64,000 bases of DNA, taken from positions 23,780 through 87,779 of the forward strand of contig JANWIP010000029.1 in assembly GCA_025449845.1 (NCBI GenBank). The letters run 5' to 3'. Positions within the stretch are counted from its first letter, which is position 1. Each line of letters begins with the position of its first letter. Shown one piece after another: positions 15,997-24,683 of this stretch. The notes beneath the pieces are model-generated. The model searched no databases. It saw only the letters and a program-made list of their open reading frames with translations, and was not told the DNA's origin. The translations under genes were made by a program, and so were the position numbers. This DNA comes from Solirubrobacteraceae bacterium (GTDB lineage: Bacteria; Actinomycetota; Thermoleophilia; Solirubrobacterales; Solirubrobacteraceae).

Positions 15997-18900
15997 CTAT
16001 TTCTTGTGTTGTGCTCTCCGGGTGTGCTTGGTCTTTCTGTGCTTTTTCTTGGTGGTCTTCTTGGTGCAGCCGGTGACCTGGATCTTGGTGGTCTGTTTGA
16101 CGACGGCGCCGTTTTGCCCGGTGAGGGTGGTGGGCATTGTGAGGTTCTGCCCGCAGAGGTTGCCCTTGGCTTTGGTGGGGATGACGGCGGCGAGGCCGGA
16201 GTGGGGTCCCTCGGGGAGCCGCAGCTCGAAGCTGCTGATTGGTGCGTCAGGGATCGACGCGAACGTACTGCTCGTAATGCTGTGCTTGATATCGATGCTG
16301 CCCACGAGATCAAGCGTGACGCCTTCACCCTGCAACACGACGACGAGGTCGGGGAACGCCGCACCACCATGCGACACCAGGTACGCCGGGCCGGCAACAG
16401 GGTTCGCGAGGACCGGAGTCGTGGCGGTCGCGACCCCGATGTTCGACCCCGCGGGGCAACCCGCCGGGTTCGCGTTGAACACCGCCTCGGGGCATGCCTG
16501 CTGGATCGTCGTCAATCGCGCAGGCAACTGCTTGGGCAAGATCACCGCGACCGAATGGATATTCGCCTGGCTCTGCCCCCCAGGGTACGCTCCCTGCGGG
16601 TAGCCGACCCTCACATCGAGGCTCGCGCCCTGCTTCTTGCTCGTGCCTGCCTGTGTGGAGACCGTGAACGACGGCTTGAACGCGAGGTTCGCGCAGCCAA
16701 CCGCGGTGAATGGGCTGGCGACGTTCACAGCCGCGCCCTGCGCCGCCGTGAGCGTGCCTGTGAGCTGCTGCTGGGCGCAGCTTGTGGGGTTGAAGATGAA
16801 CCCCGGCCTGTCGACCGTCACGTTCACCGTCTTGATACGCAACTGCACCCCATCGACGAACTGCGGCAACGGGTCACTCACAACCGTGACCTGCGCGGTG
16901 TGGGGATCCACCCCAACCGCCGCACGGACGACGATATTCCCGAGGTTGAACGGCCCCGCGACCGCCGGAACCACGATACTCAACCCGAACGGTGCGCCCT
17001 TGTACGGGCCCGTGAGGAACACCTGCCCCGACACCGGAAACGGCTGAGAACCAGCCCCCGCCGTCACAGTCGTATGCCCGATCAGACTCCCCGCACCGCA
17101 GGCGCCCTGCGCGGCCTGCAGCTCGCCGCACAACGGGACACTCTTGAGGATCGCGAGAAGCCCTTGGGGCATCCTCACGCTCACACCCGAGAGATCCTGT
17201 TCACGATCCTGCCGCGAGAACGTCAACGTGAACGCACTGAACGCACCCGCCGACGGCGAGATGGTGCCCCCCGTGAACGCGGGTGCGAACGGCAACCCCG
17301 GACACGCCCCACCCCTACCATCCCAATCCACACCGAACGCGCTCACCGACGTCACGCTCGCTGTCCCAGGCGCACTCCACGGTTCAAGCACCGAACTCGT
17401 GCTCGCGACCCCACACGCCTGAGGGTTCGCCAACGGCGCCCTTGGACCCCCACGGAAATGAAGCCTCAAGTCGCTGAACGGCAACTGCGGCGCCTCTTTG
17501 AACGTCGCCGTCAACCGACCCGTCTGCGGGTCCGCCGCAACCGACCCGGGGATCTTCACGATCACGCCGGCGCCTTCCACTTCGAGGTAGATCCCGAACA
17601 GTTCGCCGTTCACAGCACTCGCCTCCGTGCACGCCGACTGCCCCACACCACCACACCTCGGCGCCGCTAGATACACATGCCCCTGCAACGGCGCGCTTTC
17701 GTTCGGCCCATCAGCCAGCAACGGCGTGAACGCTTCAACCGTCCCGATCGTCGACGCCGCAGGACAATGCCCCTTCGCCACGTGATACACCCCATCGTCA
17801 TACGCGCTGCCGTTACCGCCCGCGTGACCCGCACCCAGTTCCGTCGCTTCGGGATCACCCAGATCCTGGCCCAACGCACCGATACTGCTGCTGCCGATAT
17901 TGATCCCTTCCGGCCCTTCGACCTGACAGCCCACAAGACCCTGCGCCGCCCCGGGAGAAACCGACACACCCGCCGGCAACGACACCGTCGCCGTCTTCAA
18001 CGGCGGCGTCGCCAGTTCATCAAACCCAGACGTCTGCGGGACCTTCACATCCGCCGTATACGCCGAAGGCACATCCGCCTGCGTGCTACCACCTTCACCC
18101 ACGGCACTCGGCGCGAACCCCAGAGTCGGTTCGAAACGCAACTGGTCACACCCCGACAAACCCGAGTACGCCGTCGTTTCACCCGCGACGACGCTCGCGC
18201 TGTTCCACGACGCCAATTCCAACCGGCTCGACAACGCACCCACCGCACAATCCGACGGGTTCGTCAAAAACGCCGGCCCTGCCGGTTCTCCGTTTAACTT
18301 CCCCGGATCCCCGAAGAACGTCAACGCCAACGCCGACGTTTCCAGGATCGACGGGACGCCCGGCGCCGTCACACGCAAATGGTAGCCCTCGGGGCCATGC
18401 ACCACACTCGCATACAGATCCACAGGGAAACCAACAAACGCGAAACCGAACTCCGCCGGGTAACCACGCTCAGGCACCATGTTATACACGGCCGAGACAC
18501 GGAAATTACCCGTGTGCTGGTATTCACCCTGAGCGAAGAGACCGCCCACGACAGCATATGTGCCTACTCGGCTCGCTGCCGGGCACGCTTCGCTTTCCAG
18601 CTCGATCTGGGTGCACCGCGCCGTAGCCAGCGGGTTTCCGACCAGACCGACGGGCAGTTCAGCGACCGCGCTCTTCGCTCCCTCAACCACCGAGAAGTAG
18701 CCTGCGGCGTGAGGCGGCGAGTCGATCATGGGGATGTTGAAGCTCGTCGTCAACTCCCACGGGTGAGCACCACCCCGCACCGACGGCACGCCACCCGCGA
18801 CCACCGCTTCAAGACCGAACTGGCTCACACCGAACAGCGGCGCGAGCGTACTCACCGGGGTATCCAGGCTCGCCGAGGCGACCGTGGGCGCCCCAGCGCC

Positions 18901-19374
18901 GGAGACCGACGCTTCGTCATGCAGCGAGCCCGACACACCCACGGCCGGTGCCGACACGATGATATCCAGGAACGGCGCGTACGCGCCCGCCGCCACCGAT
19001 TCCGCGAACGTGCACGTCACCGAGGTGTTCCCCGCCCCCGGCGTGCAACTCCATTCCGCTCCTTCAGGACCATAACCGCTGATCGGTGTTTCCAATGTCG
19101 TGATACCGGCCGGCAGGGTGTCCGTCACCGTGATCGTGCCACTCGACGCCGCGTCCCCGACATTCGTCACCAGCAGCTGGTAACGGTCGCACTGTCCTTC
19201 GCTTCGACAAGCCGCCGCATCGCCGGGCGAGAACACGCTCGGCTCCGCGACCGTCCGCACCGTCCACCCGACCGCACCCGCCGCCCCGGCCGGCGCAGCC
19301 ACAGAAAGCAGCACGAGCACACCCAACGCCACCACACACGGCAAGACCCGCTTCACATAACCCACCACGATCAC
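15997..19374 (-). CDS. Large secreted DUF11-type repeat protein
   Basis: 1125 aa exported protein. The signal peptide is 'RVLPCVVALGVLVLLSVAAPAGA'. Residues ~35-135 form a DUF11-like beta-sandwich ('YQLLVTNVGDAASSGTITVTDTLPAG'). The rest is a series of beta-rich modules with regularly placed Cys and phrases such as 'CPAASRVG', 'CPAASTIG' and 'GCPAGSNIG', which mark an internal repeat. The C-terminus is a Lys/Arg/Thr tail ('KKTTKKKHRKTKHTRRAQHKK'), perhaps for wall binding. The GTG start overlaps the stop of the upstream gene (GTGA), so it is translationally coupled to the propeller protein. Function unknown; a cell-surface or matrix role is likely. Confidence 0.75.
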   Translation of the reverse strand: MIVVGYVKRVLPCVVALGVLVLLSVAAPAGAAGAVGWTVRTVAEPSVFSPGDAAACRSEGQCDRYQLLVTNVGDAASSGTITVTDTLPAGITTLETPISGYGPEGAEWSCTPGAGNTSVTCTFAESVAAGAYAPFLDIIVSAPAVGVSGSLHDEASVSGAGAPTVASASLDTPVSTLAPLFGVSQFGLEAVVAGGVPSVRGGAHPWELTTSFNIPMIDSPPHAAGYFSVVEGAKSAVAELPVGLVGNPLATARCTQIELESEACPAASRVGTYAVVGGLFAQGEYQHTGNFRVSAVYNMVPERGYPAEFGFAFVGFPVDLYASVVHGPEGYHLRVTAPGVPSILETSALALTFFGDPGKLNGEPAGPAFLTNPSDCAVGALSSRLELASWNSASVVAGETTAYSGLSGCDQLRFEPTLGFAPSAVGEGGSTQADVPSAYTADVKVPQTSGFDELATPPLKTATVSLPAGVSVSPGAAQGLVGCQVEGPEGINIGSSSIGALGQDLGDPEATELGAGHAGGNGSAYDDGVYHVAKGHCPAASTIGTVEAFTPLLADGPNESAPLQGHVYLAAPRCGGVGQSACTEASAVNGELFGIYLEVEGAGVIVKIPGSVAADPQTGRLTATFKEAPQLPFSDLRLHFRGGPRAPLANPQACGVASTSSVLEPWSAPGTASVTSVSAFGVDWDGRGGACPGLPFAPAFTGGTISPSAGAFSAFTLTFSRQDREQDLSGVSVRMPQGLLAILKSVPLCGELQAAQGACGAGSLIGHTTVTAGAGSQPFPVSGQVFLTGPYKGAPFGLSIVVPAVAGPFNLGNIVVRAAVGVDPHTAQVTVVSDPLPQFVDGVQLRIKTVNVTVDRPGFIFNPTSCAQQQLTGTLTAAQGAAVNVASPFTAVGCANLAFKPSFTVSTQAGTSKKQGASLDVRVGYPQGAYPGGQSQANIHSVAVILPKQLPARLTTIQQACPEAVFNANPAGCPAGSNIGVATATTPVLANPVAGPAYLVSHGGAAFPDLVVVLQGEGVTLDLVGSIDIKHSITSSTFASIPDAPISSFELRLPEGPHSGLAAVIPTKAKGNLCGQNLTMPTTLTGQNGAVVKQTTKIQVTGCTKKTTKKKHRKTKHTRRAQHKK

Positions 19375-21596
19375 CCCTTGCCCTTCGCATTGACATTGGC
19401 CTTACCCGCATATCTCTTTCTCGCCCGTGCTTCACACACCCCGCGCTTACGCCTCACCTTGTTTCGACACGCCCTCAACGCACCCGCGAGCTTCTGCGCC
19501 CGCGTCGGCGCCTTCACCCTCGGCGCCACCACAGACCCCGGTGCCACGGGCGGTGAGAGGTTCCCTGCGCCCGCCGACGACACGGACCCTGGAGAGCCAA
19601 ACGACACCGGCCCAGATACCGCGCCCTGGCACGCTTCACCGACACACCCAGCCGCAACAGCCGGCACGGGAAACCCACCACCAGACCGCGCGTCATAGAC
19701 GTCATACTGGTTATCCCCATCCTGCGCCAGCAACGGATCGGCCGTGGCGAAGAACACATCCTGCCCCGAGGCACCCAACCCGAATGCGAATGCGCTCAGC
19801 GCGTTCGTGCCGTCGGCGATCAGATACACATTCCCGTTCGCGATCGCGCCCACGCTGCGATACTCATACGCGCTATACACGCCCGCCGCGGCAGCCACCT
19901 CCGCTCCCGGCGCCAACGCACCCGCACTGTTGAACACGACCTTCGACCCATCGCCCGACACCGCCAAATTGGTCGCGGCTTCGGTGGGCAGCAGCCGTTC
20001 GCCATATTGCTGGGTCGGGATGGACGAGCTGTGCGCGTTCGCGCTCGCCATCCCGCCCGCGTAGCCCACCTGCCCGACCGACACACGTACCAAGCTTTCC
20101 GTCCGGCTGTCGTACTCGAAGACCTGCTGTTCGCTACTCGCATCCCCCGCCGTCAAATCCGCCACACTCTGAAACACGAGAAACCGGCCATCCGGCGTCT
20201 GCACCGGACGGGCCTTATCGCTTTCGCTCCAGTCCCGGCTATCCGCTTCTGCGAGCGTCGCGACAAACGCGAGATGCCCCGCGGGGTACGTCGCGTCACG
20301 CTCAAACAGATACAGGTTCTCCCCACCCGCTACCGGTTCACGCCCTTCCCCATCAGCGCCTTCAGTCAACACGCCACGCGCGACGAAGTACACGTGCGAC
20401 CCATCCTCAGAGACACGGGCCACACCCTGCACCAAAGGTTCCACAGCGCCCTGCGAGACACGCAGCACGCTTTGTGCCCCCGGATTATTGAAGTCGTACT
20501 CGTACAAGTTCATTCCCTTCGCGCCTTCGAGCAGTTCCTGTTCGGTGAGGAAGAACACTTTCGACCCATCCTGAGATGCACCCCGGAAAGCCGCCGGCAT
20601 CCTCGATGCCGTATTGCATTCAGCGCACTGTTGCCGCGAGGGCTCAGAGATCGCGACCGTTTCCACGCCATCCAGCTGCGCATACAATTCACTGACTTCC
20701 GGACCTCTAACACCTTCGCCACACGGAAACCCAGAGACCGTTAGGTGGCCAACCGCGGTGAAGAACACCGTCCCGCCATTCCCGGACACCGCGTTATACA
20801 CATCCCTACTTTCATTTGAGCCCAGCGAAGTTTCGCAATCGCTGATCAGACGACCTTCCCCATCCACCCCCACCAGCTCAGGCCGCGAGTTCCCCGCCCC
20901 CACATACTCGTACAGCGAATTGACATTCGCGTGCGTAGTCGTATCCCCGGGCCAATGGACTGCGCCCTCCGTGCTGAACAGCACGTGGGACAAATCACTG
21001 GACGCACCACGATAGGCCACAAACCCTTCGTAGCCAAAGAGCGTGGCCGAGCCCGCCGGCAGGCCCGCCGCAAGCGACGGTGGGACCATCGGCCCAACCC
21101 TCACAAACGACCCATCCCCTTCACGCACATACAAATCCATCGCACCTCTCCCCTGCGAAGGACTATGCATCGCCCACAATGACCGGCTCAGATCGGGGCT
21201 GGCAGCCAAAAATATCTGGGCGGGAAACAACGCCTGCGACGGGCTGACCGCGGACGCCACCCAACCCGAACCCGAACGCGAAAACACATAGTAAGCCCCC
21301 TGCAATTGGGTATCGCCGGGCGTACCCGCAAACGCGCTCGTCGAGCTGCTGAGCACCCGCGACCCGTCGACCGATACGGCACCCACACCCATGTTGTGTC
21401 CGCCGTTTTTGAATGGTGGTGTGACCATCTCATAGGCTCGGCAATCCGGCAGCAGGCTCTCAAACCCCGCGAGTGCTTCGTTGGGACACGACGCTTCGTT
21501 CGCGTCGCCCGCAGCGAACCCCGCCGAGACCGGCCCCGACAGAACACCGAGCACACCCATAACCAGGGCGAACCACACCAACAATGACTTCCTCAT
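19371..21596 (-). CDS. Exported WD40/TolB-like beta-propeller protein
   Basis: 741 aa with a signal peptide ('VWFALVMGVLGVLSGPVSAGFA'), then 'LPDCRAYEMVTPPFKNGG', a start I associate with a Solirubrobacterales exported family. At least five propeller-blade motifs of the type xxDGSxVxFxS are visible ('SVDGSRVLSSS', 'SEDGSHVYFVA', 'TPDGRFLVFQS', 'SGDGSKVVFNS', 'GASGQDVFFAT'). Scattered Cys pairs suggest disulfides outside the cell. A basic Cys-containing tail ('LRACRNKVRRKRGVCEARAR') resembles a segment in the glycosidase at 4379. Its ATG shares one base with the stop of the TetR-like gene (TGATG). Ligand and function unknown. Confidence 0.75.
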   Translation of the reverse strand: MRKSLLVWFALVMGVLGVLSGPVSAGFAAGDANEASCPNEALAGFESLLPDCRAYEMVTPPFKNGGHNMGVGAVSVDGSRVLSSSTSAFAGTPGDTQLQGAYYVFSRSGSGWVASAVSPSQALFPAQIFLAASPDLSRSLWAMHSPSQGRGAMDLYVREGDGSFVRVGPMVPPSLAAGLPAGSATLFGYEGFVAYRGASSDLSHVLFSTEGAVHWPGDTTTHANVNSLYEYVGAGNSRPELVGVDGEGRLISDCETSLGSNESRDVYNAVSGNGGTVFFTAVGHLTVSGFPCGEGVRGPEVSELYAQLDGVETVAISEPSRQQCAECNTASRMPAAFRGASQDGSKVFFLTEQELLEGAKGMNLYEYDFNNPGAQSVLRVSQGAVEPLVQGVARVSEDGSHVYFVARGVLTEGADGEGREPVAGGENLYLFERDATYPAGHLAFVATLAEADSRDWSESDKARPVQTPDGRFLVFQSVADLTAGDASSEQQVFEYDSRTESLVRVSVGQVGYAGGMASANAHSSSIPTQQYGERLLPTEAATNLAVSGDGSKVVFNSAGALAPGAEVAAAAGVYSAYEYRSVGAIANGNVYLIADGTNALSAFAFGLGASGQDVFFATADPLLAQDGDNQYDVYDARSGGGFPVPAVAAGCVGEACQGAVSGPVSFGSPGSVSSAGAGNLSPPVAPGSVVAPRVKAPTRAQKLAGALRACRNKVRRKRGVCEARARKRYAGKANVNAKGKG

Positions 21597-22669
21597 CAGG
21601 CCGCCTCCTCGCGGTCGTGGGTATGAATACGAATCGTCTGCGCAACCCGCTCGCCAGTAGGCGTGAGGGTCCAGGCGTTGGGCTCACCCTTCAGGTGCCC
21701 CTCCCCCGTGTTCGCTGCAAGCCCCAAGCGCTCCAGACGCGCGAGGAGCTTTGAAATCTGGCCCTGGTCAGACACCCCCGCGTGCTCGCCGACACCGCGG
21801 TTGGAGACCCCCGGCCGCGCACCAATGACTTCGAGCACCCGGATGGTGCGATAGGTCAAACGCATCGGGATCCCCGCCAACGGATCGCCATGCTCACCCT
21901 CTCCCCGCACACCCCCCGCATCGCTGAGATCGGCGGCGGCCTTGGTGTCCTTGCGTGCCGCAGGCCGCACCGCACCATGCGCGGCACGCTCGTGCTCTTT
22001 ACGCGCCGCCGCAGGACCCACGTAGGGCAGCACGATCAGCCCCATCAAATCCCCCATCAGACCAGTGAGCGGCTCACTGTCGCGGCGTAACAGCCGCGCG
22101 TAGACCAACGCGAAACCAGCTCCCACGAGACCCTCTGCTGTCAGCGACGGACACTCAGCACCGCGCCGGCTCTCACCACGCCCCTCGTCCACGAACACCG
22201 CGAGACCCGCAAGGATCTCTTCACGACGCTCCAACACCGCCTGCGAACCACGCAACGCCTGCACCACACACACCCGCGCCAACACCGGCTCACGATCAAA
22301 GAACGACAAGATCGCCCACAACCCACCACGCAGCCGCTCACGCCACACAAGCCCATCCAGCCCCACCGCGGCGACCTCCGCACGGACGCTCTCGACAACG
22401 CTCTCGAGCGCCGCGAGCAGACATTCCTCACGGTTGGCGAACAGTTCATAGAACGTCCGTCGCGAAACCCGCGCGCGGTGCGTGATATGCGCCACCGTCG
22501 CCTGCGAATAACCAAGCTCCTCGACCACACGCACAGCCGCAGCCAACAACCGCGACCGCTGAATCTCCGCGACATGCGGATGCGGGATCCCATCGCCACC
22601 CGGCAACACACCCGAGGCACCCGGCGCCTGGCCAGCACCCCTCGCGCGTATACCCGTACGCGAGGCCAT
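21596..22669 (-). CDS. TetR-family regulator with extra C-terminal winged-helix domain
   Basis: Transcription factor, about 357 aa; typical TetR proteins have ~200. The TetR HTH is at residues ~40-90 ('QATVAHITHRARVSRRTFYELFANREECL'), followed by a helical ligand domain. After a linker comes a second DNA-binding-like domain of MarR/winged-helix character ('GVSDQGQISKLLARLERLGL' and 'NAWTLTPTGERVAQTI'). ATG 22669 is preferred because GGGAGG lies eight bases upstream; GTG 22687 is the alternative. It is first in a coupled operon with the propeller and DUF11 genes, with a palindromic operator candidate upstream, so it probably regulates itself and these exported proteins. Confidence 0.85.
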   Translation of the reverse strand: MASRTGIRARGAGQAPGASGVLPGGDGIPHPHVAEIQRSRLLAAAVRVVEELGYSQATVAHITHRARVSRRTFYELFANREECLLAALESVVESVRAEVAAVGLDGLVWRERLRGGLWAILSFFDREPVLARVCVVQALRGSQAVLERREEILAGLAVFVDEGRGESRRGAECPSLTAEGLVGAGFALVYARLLRRDSEPLTGLMGDLMGLIVLPYVGPAAARKEHERAAHGAVRPAARKDTKAAADLSDAGGVRGEGEHGDPLAGIPMRLTYRTIRVLEVIGARPGVSNRGVGEHAGVSDQGQISKLLARLERLGLAANTGEGHLKGEPNAWTLTPTGERVAQTIRIHTHDREEAA

Positions 22670-22743
22670 CAGGCGGCCCTCCCACACAGGGCACGGCCCG
22701 AAAGCCGACCGGAACTACCCCCTAGAGAGCCAGACCCCGGCCA

Positions 22744-22768
22744 AGAGAGAGAGAGAGAGAGAGAGAGA
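22744..22768. repeat. (AG)n dinucleotide run
   Basis: About 12 uninterrupted AG units directly abut the palindromic operator candidate and lie some 80-100 bases upstream of the regulator start. Such a run is rare in high-GC coding DNA and could vary in length by slipped-strand mispairing. Confidence 0.8.
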
Positions 22769-22791
22769 TGCGTCAGTGATGCTGACGCATC
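22767..22791 (-). promoter_or_regulatory. Palindromic operator candidate for the TetR-like regulator
   Basis: GATGCGTCAG-TGATG-CTGACGCATC: perfect 10-bp arms around a 5-bp spacer, about 100 bases upstream of the regulator's ATG. Size and symmetry fit a dimeric TetR site. Autoregulation is inferred. Confidence 0.6.
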
Positions 22792-23168
22792 TAGTAACAG
22801 CCCCCAAAGGAGCCACAACCAGTCCCGGCACGCCTGTCCTAAACGAACTCACGCGAAACACATCTCCCTCATCGCTCGGCCCAGCACCTCTCCCAAAAAC
22901 AATCCCCTGCAAGCTTGCAATCGATCCAGAAGACCCATCCCAAACCAAACCTATTTACGCCGGCAACCCCAACGGGGACACCAAGACAAGGACACTATAC
23001 ACATAACCCTGACCCAATTGCAACCCACAACAAGAAACGTCACCCACAAACAAAGACAAACACGCCCAGGCTCCCCCTTGGACCGGACGGAGACCCTCCC
23101 TGGATCGCGCGGACCCCTCGCACCGACGATGAGCGGCGCAACATCCGGAGGAGCGTGAACAACACAGA

Positions 23169-24632
23169 TCAGGCCAACGCCTTGCGCCGCAACAGCACGC
23201 GCACATCATCAGGCTCCAGCGCGCGCAGGCCGAAGAGCAGCGCCGGATAGCACACACAGGCCGCGACGATCAGCAGCGCCAGCGAGGCGCCGGCAGCCTC
23301 AAGCGCGGCCAGCACGCCGCCCAGCAGCGCCGCGGCCACGACCGTGCGGCCGATGCGCCCGATGCCCGGGCGGCGCAACTCGAGCGTGCCCATGATCAGC
23401 CTGAGGCTCGCTCCGAACACCACGATCTCGGTGATCAGCGTCATCCAGGCGGCGCCCATGAAACCCACCAGCGGGACGAAGATGAAATTGCCGATCAGAT
23501 TGACGACCAATGCGCTGAGACTGATACGCAAGAGACGCTTCTGCTGGCCCATCACGATCAGCAGGTTGCCGTTGAGGTAGCCGAAGCAGATGAAGACGAA
23601 GGCGGCGCCCAGCACCGGCAGCGCGGGGGCCGCGTCAACGAAGTTGGGGCCAAAGATGAGACGCACGATCTGGGTGGAGGCGACGCAGGAGAACGCCAAT
23701 GCGCCCAACGAGGTGATCGCCATGAACTCAGCGGCCAGCCGGACGGTGCGCAGCATCCGTTCGCGGTCGTGGGGCCAGGCGGCGGCGATGATCGGCGCGA
23801 GCGTCGTCAGCACCGAGACGGGAATGAAGTGCGACTGATCGAGCACGCCGTACACCGCCCCGTACAGGCCGGCCGAGCGCGAGCCGGCGATCACGTAGAC
23901 GATCACCTGATCGATGCGCGCGTAACAGATGACCAGCACGCCCGAGAGTCCCAACGGCATACCCACGCGCAACAGCGTCCCCACGTGCTGGCGGGTGGGT
24001 CTGAGCCACTGCCCCACCACGCGACGTCCGGCAAACATCTGCACGACCGAGCCGACGGAGTTGGTGACCGCCATCGCGATCGCCAACACGATCATGCTGC
24101 CCCCGCCATTGCTGCCGCCGTCCAGGAAGATGATGATGACCGCCCCGCCCCACAGCACACTCCTGAGAGTCAGTATCAACATTGGCACGAAGTTGCGCAC
24201 GCGCAACTGGAAGACCATGCTGAGCACGCTCACGCCGCTGAAGGGCATCGAGATGATCAGGATCAACCCGGCGACGAGCATCTGCTGAGTGCTGTGCAGC
24301 AGCCAGATGGCCCCGGCAGCGACCAATACGACGGGTCCGATCATGATCAGGCGCAGCGCCAGCATCGAGCCAAGCCACTCCATCTCACGCTCCGGCTCGC
24401 GTGAGGCTTCGCGTATGACCACGCCCTCCATGCCGAAGTTCAGCAGATAGCCGACCAACCCAAGGACGACGAAGATGGTCGACCACTGCCCGTAGCGCGC
24501 GTCGCCCAAGGTCCTTGCCAGTAACCCGGTGACAACCACGCCAAGCGCGAGGTTGAGCACGCGCGCGACGATCTGAATGAGTACATCGTGAGCGGCGCGT
24601 TGCCGGGTGGCTTGACTTGCGACGGACGGCAT
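23169..24632 (-). CDS. Polysaccharide flippase (Wzx/MOP superfamily)
   Basis: 487 aa polytopic membrane protein with 12-14 predicted helices, no long soluble domain, and the N-terminal pattern 'NLALGVVVTGLLARTLGDARYGQWS' typical of Wzx/RfbX-type flippases. It would move undecaprenyl-diphosphate-linked repeat units to the outer face of the membrane. ATG 24632 has GAGGAGCG ten bases upstream. It is divergent from the DegT gene at 24684, about 50 bases away, so the promoters are back to back. Confidence 0.87.
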   Translation of the reverse strand: MPSVASQATRQRAAHDVLIQIVARVLNLALGVVVTGLLARTLGDARYGQWSTIFVVLGLVGYLLNFGMEGVVIREASREPEREMEWLGSMLALRLIMIGPVVLVAAGAIWLLHSTQQMLVAGLILIISMPFSGVSVLSMVFQLRVRNFVPMLILTLRSVLWGGAVIIIFLDGGSNGGGSMIVLAIAMAVTNSVGSVVQMFAGRRVVGQWLRPTRQHVGTLLRVGMPLGLSGVLVICYARIDQVIVYVIAGSRSAGLYGAVYGVLDQSHFIPVSVLTTLAPIIAAAWPHDRERMLRTVRLAAEFMAITSLGALAFSCVASTQIVRLIFGPNFVDAAPALPVLGAAFVFICFGYLNGNLLIVMGQQKRLLRISLSALVVNLIGNFIFVPLVGFMGAAWMTLITEIVVFGASLRLIMGTLELRRPGIGRIGRTVVAAALLGGVLAALEAAGASLALLIVAACVCYPALLFGLRALEPDDVRVLLRRKALA

Positions 24633-24668
24633 CGGGGCGCGACGCTCCTCGTTCCAGGGGGACTCAAA

Positions 24669-24674
24669 GATAAC
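24669..24674 (+). promoter_or_regulatory. Candidate -10 box GATAAC for a leaderless transcript
   Basis: GATAAC ends nine bases before ATG 24684; no Shine-Dalgarno is present. Confidence 0.35.
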
Positions 24675-24683
24675 CTGTGCGCG

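Larger units (their letters stand above)
22670..23168. other. Long non-coding region, AT-richer than surroundings
   Basis: About 500 bases between the TetR-like gene and the flippase stop codon, both on the minus strand. It holds the (AG)n run, the 10-bp palindrome and, beyond it, ~370 bases with clearly more A and C than the coding DNA. ORFs here have no family resemblance or ribosome-binding support. It contains the regulator's promoter and may hold a small RNA or long leader; nothing specific is recognised. Confidence 0.5.

Noticed and set aside
15832-17670. 612-aa plus-strand ORF
   Set aside because: Mostly antisense to the DUF11 protein; translation is Arg/His/Pro-rich low-quality sequence without domains, while the minus-strand reading has a signal peptide and family features.
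18379-19698. 439-aa plus-strand ORF
   Set aside because: Arg/His/Thr-rich shadow antisense to the DUF11 and propeller genes.
22776-23006. 76-aa plus-strand ORF in the AT-richer gap
   Set aside because: No ribosome-binding site in a sensible position, no family resemblance, and it begins inside the palindrome.
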